DNA from: Planctomycetota bacterium
Lineage (GTDB): Bacteria; Planctomycetota; Phycisphaerae; UBA1845; CAIVHJ01
Direction: 5' to 3'
NCBI GenBank assembly: GCA_022573485.1
Contig: JACZTW010000226.1
Location: 1-6,436, forward strand
Length of the DNA stretch: 6,436 nt
Position 1 is the stretch's first letter. Every line of letters starts with the position of its first letter. The notes below the pieces were generated by a model that saw nothing but the letters and a program-made list of their open reading frames with translations, made no database searches and was not told where the DNA came from. Shown in pieces: positions 1 to 4,681 of this stretch. The translations under genes and the position numbers were made by a program.

Positions 1-1130
1 GCCTCCAGTCCGAACTGTTTACGGACTTTCGTGCCGCTGGTATGCCGCAGTTGATTCGGATGCCAGCGGTGCTCTTTGTGCCAGTGCTTCGTTTGCTCTT
101 TGTCCAACCCATCCGGAGCAGGAAACGCCAGCTTGCAGCCGCGCTCGATCGCGCTTCGATAGCTGCTGGTGGTGTACCGCTCCCCAGCCTGCCACGCCGG
201 CTTTGCCTTGCGGTTGCTGCCCGGCCGGTTGCCGCAGGACAGTGGCGTCTTTCGATCGGCGTGGAGCTTGGCCCTGCGCTCGGCTTCGGCGTCGGCCGGG
301 CTGAACAGATACGATTCTGTGTCCGCTTTCAGGAACTCGTGAATGATGGCCTGTGCGCCCAGGCCCAGCGGGACAACCCGCTCGATATCGTGATGCTCGG
401 TCTTGTACTCGTGCGGCCGGTAGTCCCAAATGTCGCCGTCCATTTCGATATCACAGGACCGCACGATACAGGCTTCACCCGGCCGCATGCCGGTCAGCCG
501 TTGCAATCGGATCATGGCCCACACTTGGCGGCTTACGAACGGCTCGATGGCCTTGACGTACTCTTCGGCCACGGGCTTGACCGGAGGCGTCTCGCGTGCC
601 GTGGTCCGGTTCTTGCGGAGCCCGGCGACGTTTTTTATATCCTCGAACACCCGCCCCGGGACAAGCTCGTTTTCTGCTGCCCACTTGAACACGCGCTTGA
701 GGCGGCCAATCTGACTGTTGACATAGCTGCGGCTCCAGTCGATCTCGATGAGTTGTTGCCGAAGTGCCTTGAGTCGCAGCGGCCCGAACTTGTTCGCCGG
801 CGTTCGGCCGTACAGTCTTTGCAGGTGGCGCAGTATCCCTCGAATGCAATACTGCTCGTCGGTGGGCACGTCGTTCTTGCGGTAGTAGTCTTGAGCGAAC
901 TCCCAATACGCCGCCGCAACTTCACACACCAACCGGTCAGGACCGTCGCGGCGGTTGTCGGGAACTCTGCGCCCGTTGGCCAACCACTCGGCGATCAGCC
1001 GATCATATTTGACCTTGCTGTGCTCCGTCCCGTGCAGTCCGAGATAGAAGCTCTCGCCGTTCAGTTCGACGACGGCCTGGCCGGACGGCTTGTGCAATCG
1101 GTAGCTTGGGACTCTCTTGGGCTTGGACAT
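1..1130 (-). CDS. Phage-type tyrosine recombinase (integrase), 3' end cut by window edge
   Basis: Site-specific recombinase expected to integrate or excise a mobile element. The minus-strand frame is open from ATG at 1128-1130 to the window edge: 376 full codons with no stop. The start has GGAGG (1138-1142) 7 nt upstream. Residues about 45-190 look like an N-terminal SAM-like core-binding domain (AAAYWEFAQDYY, RLKRVFKWAAEN). The catalytic domain follows: box I Arg216 in LTGMRPGEA, the beta-hairpin Lys243 in YKTEHH, and the box II region HPNQLRHT with Arg362 and His363. The usual box II His (HxxR) is Asn359 here; from memory, PNQLRH also occurs in other planctomycete recombinases. The second His/Trp and the Tyr nucleophile lie beyond the edge. 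tRNA-His ends 117 bp upstream, which suggests this is the first gene of an element using that tRNA as target. The family call is firm; intactness is unknown. Confidence 0.9.
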   Translation of the reverse strand, partial: MSKPKRVPSYRLHKPSGQAVVELNGESFYLGLHGTEHSKVKYDRLIAEWLANGRRVPDNRRDGPDRLVCEVAAAYWEFAQDYYRKNDVPTDEQYCIRGILRHLQRLYGRTPANKFGPLRLKALRQQLIEIDWSRSYVNSQIGRLKRVFKWAAENELVPGRVFEDIKNVAGLRKNRTTARETPPVKPVAEEYVKAIEPFVSRQVWAMIRLQRLTGMRPGEACIVRSCDIEMDGDIWDYRPHEYKTEHHDIERVVPLGLGAQAIIHEFLKADTESYLFSPADAEAERRAKLHADRKTPLSCGNRPGSNRKAKPAWQAGERYTTSSYRSAIERGCKLAFPAPDGLDKEQTKHWHKEHRWHPNQLRHTSGTKVRKQFGLE

Positions 1131-1149
1131 GTGCGGGCCTCCATTTCGG

Positions 1150-1170
1150 AATCCGGTAAACTACCGGATT
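1150..1170. promoter_or_regulatory. Perfect 9-bp inverted repeat upstream of the recombinase
   Basis: AATCCGGTA (1150-1158) and its exact reverse complement TACCGGATT (1162-1170) are separated by three bases. The site lies 20-40 bp upstream of the recombinase ATG, just before its Shine-Dalgarno. It could be an operator for an element-encoded regulator, an arm-type recombinase site, or an RNA hairpin in the recombinase leader. There is no T-run, so it is not an obvious terminator. The symmetry is seen directly; the role is inference. Confidence 0.5.
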
Positions 1171-1246
1171 TGAAACACGATTCAGGCCGCACTGCCCGAC
1201 GCAGGCAGGTACATTAAGTCCAATGTTCGGCGTGCTTTACGTTCAG

Positions 1247-1270
1247 GGTGGATGACGGGATTCGAACCCG
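1247..1270. other. Candidate attachment site (att) at the tRNA-His 3' end
   Basis: Tyrosine recombinases commonly use the T-arm and 3' end of a tRNA gene as target, and the element's copy restores the tRNA. Here the recombinase starts 117 bp beyond the tRNA-His 3' end and is transcribed away from it, as in many tRNA-linked islands. No second copy of the tRNA 3' end is visible in the window, which is expected if the other boundary lies further left. This is an inference from layout only. Confidence 0.35.
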
Positions 1271-1321
1271 CGGCCCCTAGGACCACAACCTAGTGCTCTA
1301 ACCAACTGAGCTACACCCACC
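1247..1321 (-). tRNA. tRNA-His (anticodon GTG)
   Basis: A complete cloverleaf folds on the minus strand. The 7-bp acceptor is GTGGGTG/CATCCAC (one G-U pair). The D-stem is GCTC/GAGC, the anticodon stem CTAGG/CCTAG with loop TTGTGGT (GTG at plus positions 1284-1286), and the T-stem GCGGG/CCCGT with loop TTCGAAT. The base before the acceptor is G (position 1321) and faces the C discriminator (1247), giving the G-1:C73 pair that marks tRNA-His for its synthetase. CCA is not encoded (CTG follows), so a CCA-adding enzyme is needed. A promoter-like sequence lies about 100 bp upstream with a REPIN-like structure between. The 3' end faces the recombinase gene. Confidence 0.97.
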
Positions 1322-1328
1322 ATCGGAT

Positions 1329-1418
1329 CGAGCCGTGGGCTTCAGCCCACGCGGACATTCGCACCGAGGCGGCGTTTCCTTCATGCGAGGATCCGCGCAA
1401 GCTTAAGCTTGCGGCTCG
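1329..1418. repeat. REPIN-like inverted pair of palindromes with conserved flanks
   Basis: Two 35-bp arms (1329-1363 and 1384-1418) face each other across a 20-bp loop. Read in the same sense, both are CGAGCCG, a 14-nt hairpin core, CGCGGA, three variable bases, then TCGCA. All 18 flank bases outside the spacer agree. The cores differ: TGGGCTTCAGCCCA (1336-1349) and CAAGCTTAAGCTTG (1398-1411). They share the middle GCTT/AGC but differ at the three outer pairs, each changed on both sides so pairing is kept. This is the layout of REP doublets (REPINs), which are spread by RAYT-type transposases; no RAYT gene is in the window. The unit starts 8 bp upstream of tRNA-His. Confidence 0.65.
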
Positions 1419-1421
1419 GGT

Positions 1422-1450
1422 ATCGTATCTGTGGTTGGCGCAGGATTCAA
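1422..1450 (-). promoter_or_regulatory. Sigma70-like promoter reading toward tRNA-His
   Basis: On the minus strand, TTGAAT (plus 1445-1450) and TACGAT (plus 1422-1427) are separated by exactly 17 bp. Each matches four of six consensus bases. The predicted start near 1415 would put the whole REPIN-like structure in a roughly 95-nt leader before tRNA-His. No better -10 is apparent nearer the tRNA, where the palindrome sits. Confidence 0.45.
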
Positions 1451-1508
1451 CAGCCATCATCCCGCCGTCAAGTGATGGCGTTGTGCGTTGGGTATGTCGT
1501 CCGGCGAG

Positions 1509-1537
1509 TTGCCCCATTGGGAGGCTGAAGGTAGGAT
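1509..1537 (+). promoter_or_regulatory. Sigma70-like promoter of tRNA-Arg
   Basis: TTGCCC (1509-1514) and TAGGAT (1532-1537) are separated by 17 bp, each with four of six consensus matches. The predicted start near 1544 leaves a leader of about 6 nt before the tRNA at 1550, as is typical for tRNA promoters. It lies back to back with the tRNA-His promoter. Confidence 0.5.
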
Positions 1538-1549
1538 GTGCCGATCGAA

Positions 1550-1623
1550 GCGCCCGTAGCTCAATTGGATAGAGTAACTGGCTTCGAACCAGTAGGTTGG
1601 AGGTTCGAGTCCTCCCGGGCGCA
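1550..1623 (+). tRNA. tRNA-Arg (anticodon TCG)
   Basis: A complete cloverleaf is visible. The acceptor is GCGCCCG/CGGGCGC with discriminator A (1623). The D-stem is GCTC/GAGT, the anticodon stem ACTGG/CCAGT with loop CTTCGAA (TCG at 1584-1586), and the T-stem GGAGG/CCTCC with loop TTCGAGT. It would read CGA and, with wobble, other CGN codons. CCA is not encoded (TGC follows). It is divergent from tRNA-His and has its own promoter-like sequence immediately upstream. Confidence 0.97.
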
Positions 1624-1830
1624 TGCAGTGCCGGGAACGCCCTCGGAGATAGCACGGGCCGGCAAAGCGTGTTCGCCGTGGTGTGGCTGTGGGTCGTGCC
1701 GTCCAATAACGGGAACTGTGAGGCATCCTTCGTGGTTCGGACCGGAATCCGCACAGGGTTGCCTGCCCGACGATTCCCCAGTTGCCCGGTGGACTTTACG
1801 GCGGCTGACTGGCTAAGATTCAGAGAGGAG

Positions 1831-1897
1831 AAAACCCGCTGGGGCTGGGCCGATGGGCCTGGGCCGATGGGCCTGGGCGTCGCGCAAGTGGGTTTTT
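1831..1897. repeat. 14-bp tandem repeat inside an AAAACCC/GGGTTTT inverted repeat
   Basis: TGGGCCGATGGGCC occurs twice in perfect tandem (1846-1873), followed by a partial third copy. It is framed by AAAACCCGCT (1831-1840) and AGTGGGTTTT (1887-1896), complementary at 9 of 10 positions, with T5 ending at 1897. It may be a weak, possibly bidirectional terminator or a structured RNA segment. The long loop between the outer arms makes an efficient intrinsic terminator doubtful. Confidence 0.4.
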
Positions 1898-2094
1898 ACC
1901 GAGTTGCCCTCGAAGGCTGGTTCTTTCGGCTGGCACGGGGGGTTCAGTGGTTGTGGTGGAGCGGTTCGGCCTTCCAAACATCGCGCGCACGCCGGCAGCA
2001 CGCTTGGCGCGTGGGCGGTTTGCTGCCCTGAATCGGGGCCACCACGGATATGATATGAGTGGAGAACGCCCGCACCGGGCGGTGCGCGGTGAAA

Positions 2095-2100
2095 GGGGAG
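2095..2100 (+). promoter_or_regulatory. Ribosome binding site that favours the TTG start of the kinase
   Basis: GGGGAG lies 6 nt before TTG at 2107, an ideal Shine-Dalgarno distance. The other in-frame starts, GTG at 2059, 2089 and 2122, have no comparable purine-rich site at suitable spacing. Confidence 0.5.
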
Positions 2101-2106
2101 CGGTGG

Positions 2107-3336
2107 TTGTCTGATTTGTCCGTGACCAACCTAAAGACCGGCATTCGGGTTGCCTGCCCGGCCTGCCGGACGGTGTACCAGCTTCGTCAGGAACTGCTGG
2201 GCAAGCGCGTGCGCTGCGCCCGCTGTGAGGCGGAGTGGCGCGCGATCGGCCCGGAGACACTACAAGCGGCGGACGATGCTGTCTGCGAGGTAGAGGCGGA
2301 GTTGATCGAGCTGACCAGCGGCGCGGACAAGACCGCGACGCTGAAACCGGACACCGCCCTGCCATACGACTACTGGCTGGGCAAGAAGATCGGGCGTTAT
2401 CGCGTCGATGCCATTTTGGGAACCGGTGCGGTGGGCCACGTCTATCGCGGGCACGACGAGCAACTCGGGCGGGACGTGGCCCTCAAGATTCTGCCCAAGC
2501 CCAAGGGCAAGAAAACGACACTGCGCGTGAAACTGTTCATCCAGGAGGCCCGCGCCGCCGCGCGCTTGCAGCATCCGAATATCGTGACCATCCATGAAGT
2601 GGGTCTCGACGGCCAGTATTACTTCTTCGCCATGGAGGTCGTCGAGGGCGGGACGCTGAAAGATCTGACTCTGGCATTGGGAAGATTGTCTCCCGCGCGT
2701 GCTTGTTTTCTGCTCAGTCAGGCGGCCTACGCGCTGGCCTACGCGCACGCCCACGGCGTGATTCACCGCGACATCAAGCCGGACAACCTGATGATGGATC
2801 GGCGCGGCGTCCTCAAGGTGGCAGACTTCGGACTCGCGGAGATCGGCGAAGTTGACATTATGAAACTGTATCAAGGCCGACCGATCGGTACGCCCGGCTA
2901 CATCGCGCCGGAAATGGCCCGGGGCGAAGGGGCATCCGCGCTCAGCGACATCTACTGCCTCGGTTTGTGCCTTTACCACGCTCTGACCGGCGAGAAGTAC
3001 CTTACGGCCGGCAGCACTGAAGAACTCGTCGCCTTGTGCGCCAACCCGCCCGAATTCAGGCCCGGTCGCGAGCTGCGCGGCGTGCCGGAGCCCTGCGTGC
3101 AGATTCTGAAACGCTGTCTGCAACCGCGGCCTGCGGACCGCTACGCCGGCGCTCAGGAGCTGGCCGATGAACTCCGCTGCTTCGTGGTCGAGGTCTGTCG
3201 CGACGATAGCCGGTCGCCGCTTCCCATGGCCGGGGAGGATCCCTTCACGGGCAGACTCGGCCGAGCGCCCCGTTTCCGGCTGTCGGGTGCCGTGGGCCGG
3301 GCCCGGCGGTTCTTTGGTCTGGGCCATAAGACATAG
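2107..3336 (+). CDS. Hanks-type Ser/Thr protein kinase with N-terminal MJ0042-type zinc finger
   Basis: Predicted cytoplasmic kinase of 409 residues from TTG 2107, which has a good RBS; the frame extends up to GTG 2059 (425 residues). Residues 17-40 carry two CxxC pairs (CPAC at 17-20, CARC at 37-40), the MJ0042-like zinc finger often seen at the start of planctomycete proteins. The kinase domain spans about 96-365 with all key motifs: glycine loop GTGAVG, Lys127 in VALKIL, HRDIKPDN with catalytic Asp222, DFG with Asp240, and GTPGYIAPE. It ends with a typical helix containing RPADRY. The roughly 40-residue tail is Arg/Gly/Pro-rich. I see no hydrophobic transmembrane stretch and no PASTA, WD40 or TPR module, unlike many planctomycete kinases. 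The substrate is unknown. The HD-GYP gene follows after a 243-bp gap, so co-transcription is uncertain. An active kinase is very likely. Confidence 0.93.
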   Translation: MSDLSVTNLKTGIRVACPACRTVYQLRQELLGKRVRCARCEAEWRAIGPETLQAADDAVCEVEAELIELTSGADKTATLKPDTALPYDYWLGKKIGRYRVDAILGTGAVGHVYRGHDEQLGRDVALKILPKPKGKKTTLRVKLFIQEARAAARLQHPNIVTIHEVGLDGQYYFFAMEVVEGGTLKDLTLALGRLSPARACFLLSQAAYALAYAHAHGVIHRDIKPDNLMMDRRGVLKVADFGLAEIGEVDIMKLYQGRPIGTPGYIAPEMARGEGASALSDIYCLGLCLYHALTGEKYLTAGSTEELVALCANPPEFRPGRELRGVPEPCVQILKRCLQPRPADRYAGAQELADELRCFVVEVCRDDSRSPLPMAGEDPFTGRLGRAPRFRLSGAVGRARRFFGLGHKT

Positions 3337-3579
3337 ACTTGGTGCCGCGACGGCCATTTGATGCAAGCTCGCTCCGGCCCGTAGCACCAGTCAGTAACTC
3401 GATTCTCGGACTTGGCTCGAATCTCTCGTTTCACACACGCGCTCCGTCTTATCAGACATCGTTCATCGGGGATATATCGTACTTTCATCAGTAGCGCGTC
3501 CGGCGTCTCCCGTGCCGAATCGAGATGCTCGAGGCAGGACGTCTTGCTCGTAGAACCCAACTCAACCGAGAAGCCGACG

Positions 3580-4389
3580 ATGATCGAAGCCGAGACACTC
3601 AAGACCGCCTCCGCACCTAGTCTGCTGGAGATGGCCCGCATGATTGAAGCCAAGGATCCGTATACCGCGGGTCATACTTGGCGGGTGGCCAACTATGGGC
3701 AGATTCTGGCAGCGGCGTTGGACTACCCGCCCGAGAAAGTCGAAGTCATGCTGCTGGCCGGCACGCTGCATGACGTGGGCAAGGTCATGATCCCGGACGA
3801 AATCCTCACCAAGCCCGGGCGCCTCACCAAAGAAGAATTCGAGATCGTCAAGAAGCACCCGCAGGACGGCTTTGACATCTTGAAAGAGCATGAGGAATGC
3901 GAGGCCGTTCTGGAAGTCGTCTTGAAACATCACGAAGCCTACGACGGCAAGGGCTACCCCTTTGGCTTGATGGGCGAGCAGATTCCACATGAGGCGCGCC
4001 TGTTCGCCGTGGTCGATGCCTTTGATGCCATGACGACCACGCGTTGCTATCGACCCGCGATGTCCATCGACAATGCGGTCTATGAGATTTGGAGGAATCG
4101 AGGTAGGCAGTTTGATCCGCGGATTGCGGATTCGTTTCTCGGTCTGATTCGAGAAGGATTGCTGGATCATATCGCCGGACATGCGGACTACGGCGTCAAG
4201 ATCGGCCGCTGCCCGACGTGCGGACCGGTGCTGGAACTGCACAACGCCCATCATCTTGACGACATTGTGGTGTGCCGCGTCTGTCGATCCCGGTTCGAGA
4301 TCAGCGACATTCTGGATGGCGAATTCCGATTGAAGTATGTCGGTCAAGCCACCCAGGAGCAAGTCCCTGCCGCCCGCTTCGCGTCGTAG
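3580..4389 (+). CDS. HD-GYP domain phosphodiesterase-type protein with C-terminal zinc ribbon
   Basis: Likely hydrolyses cyclic di-GMP or a related cyclic dinucleotide, as known HD-GYP proteins do. The protein has 269 residues. The domain fills about 10-190, with DPYTAGH (His32), the HD pair (His64-Asp65 in LHDVGK), His93 in KKHP, HHEAYDGKGYP (His117-His118, GYP at 125-127) and Asp146 in DAFDAMT. All expected metal-binding positions are present, so the site looks intact. Residues 211-235 add a zinc ribbon (CPTC and CRVC, a 17-residue spacer), uncommon on a stand-alone HD-GYP protein. There is no receiver, PAS or membrane segment, so the ribbon may be the partner- or nucleic-acid-binding part. 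ATG at 3580 is chosen because homology-like sequence starts there and GAGAAG lies 6 nt upstream, though that RBS is weak. The frame is open back to a TTG at 3412, but that extension resembles no domain. Confidence 0.9.
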   Translation: MIEAETLKTASAPSLLEMARMIEAKDPYTAGHTWRVANYGQILAAALDYPPEKVEVMLLAGTLHDVGKVMIPDEILTKPGRLTKEEFEIVKKHPQDGFDILKEHEECEAVLEVVLKHHEAYDGKGYPFGLMGEQIPHEARLFAVVDAFDAMTTTRCYRPAMSIDNAVYEIWRNRGRQFDPRIADSFLGLIREGLLDHIAGHADYGVKIGRCPTCGPVLELHNAHHLDDIVVCRVCRSRFEISDILDGEFRLKYVGQATQEQVPAARFAS

Positions 4390-4425
4390 GCCTTTGGGCC
4401 CCAAGAACTCAACTTCGGAGGGCGG

Positions 4426-4454
4426 TTGACTGGACAGTGCTTTTTTGGGATGAT
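4426..4454 (+). promoter_or_regulatory. Sigma70-like promoter candidate for the lipoprotein gene
   Basis: TTGACT (4426-4431, five of six consensus) and GATGAT (4449-4454, four of six) are separated by 17 bp that include a T6 run. Transcription would begin near 4461 and give a leader of about 220 nt that contains the hairpin at 4601-4615. The intervening sequence has no convincing coding region. Confidence 0.35.
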
Positions 4455-4558
4455 AAGAGGTGTTCGCAGATTCCGACATGCCGCGATGCGCCCTCATTCA
4501 ACAGGCTGTCAGCGGCAGATTATCCACTCGTTCTTGCTGATTTGGGGCGTGAGGGCTT

Positions 4559-4632
4559 TCGCGGCTTCAGGAGCGCGTCGCCTGCCTGAATGCAAGGCGG
4601 GACTCCGTTGGAGTCGCGGCTTATGCGGAGCG
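4559..4632. repeat. Palindrome flanked by an imperfect direct repeat
   Basis: GACTCC-GTT-GGAGTC (4601-4615) is a perfect 6-bp stem with a 3-nt loop. TCGCGGCTTCAGGAGCG (4559-4575) recurs, slightly longer, as TCGCGGCTTATGCGGAGCG (4614-4632), overlapping the hairpin end. The bases after the palindrome (CGCGGC, three bases, TGCG) recall the flank CGCGGA-NNN-TCGCA of the REPIN-like arms at 1329-1418, so this may be a related single REP. The similarity on the other side of the palindrome is poor. Confidence 0.4.
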
Positions 4633-4670
4633 TGGAAGTCGTTTACCCGAAAGTCGAAAAGTTAAGGTGC

Positions 4671-4677
4671 GGGAGGT
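4671..4677 (+). promoter_or_regulatory. Ribosome binding site deciding the lipoprotein GTG start
   Basis: GGGAGGT lies 4 nt before GTG at 4682 and is the strongest Shine-Dalgarno in the window. It selects a GTG start that gives a well-formed lipoprotein signal peptide; no ATG in this frame occurs before the signal's hydrophobic core. Confidence 0.75.
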
Positions 4678-4681
4678 CAAC

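Larger units (their letters stand above)
1624..2106. other. Gene-poor stretch between tRNA-Arg and the kinase gene
   Basis: I see no convincing protein or RNA gene here. Short open frames exist on both strands, but they have biased Trp/Arg/Pro-rich composition and no recognisable motif. Notable contents are the tandem repeat and inverted repeat at 1831-1897 and a -10-like TATGAT at 2049-2054, which lacks a good -35 at normal spacing. If that -10 is real, transcription would begin near 2061. This would exclude the upstream in-frame GTG at 2059 as the kinase start and favour TTG at 2107. Confidence 0.5.

Noticed and set aside
42..1217. Plus-strand 391-codon open frame
   Set aside because: It is antisense to the recombinase, whose minus-strand frame shows the box I Arg, the hairpin Lys and the box II region in order. 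The plus-strand product has no recognisable motif.
1311..1754. Minus-strand open frames across the tRNA-Arg region
   Set aside because: They read through tRNA-Arg on the opposite strand. The product contains LEPPTYWFEASYSIQLSYGR, the typical spurious peptide from antisense translation of a tRNA gene.
1846..1880. CRISPR-like repeat
   Set aside because: The copies are directly adjacent without spacers and only 14 bp long, so it is a simple tandem duplication.
1853..2053. 66-codon plus-strand frame
   Set aside because: It starts inside the tandem repeat and has Trp/Gly/Arg-biased composition, no nearby ribosome binding site and no known motif.
2260..3387. Long minus-strand frame opposite the kinase
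   Set aside because: It is a shadow of the kinase gene in GC-rich DNA. All kinase motifs lie on the plus strand.
3412..3579. N-terminal extension of the HD-GYP protein from TTG 3412
   Set aside because: The added 56 residues are Arg/Ser-rich without domain similarity and with no ribosome binding site. ATG 3580 directly precedes the conserved region.
4392..4405. Imperfect palindrome CTTTGGGCCCCAAG just after the HD-GYP stop
   Set aside because: It has no loop, a mismatch and no T-run directly after it, so it is too weak to call a terminator.
3562..4497. Minus-strand 311-codon frame opposite the HD-GYP gene
   Set aside because: It is antisense to an intact, motif-complete HD-GYP domain and has no recognisable features.
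4426..4665. 79-codon plus-strand frame before the lipoprotein gene
   Set aside because: It spans the promoter-like and palindromic sequences, has no ribosome binding site and has an unconvincing composition.
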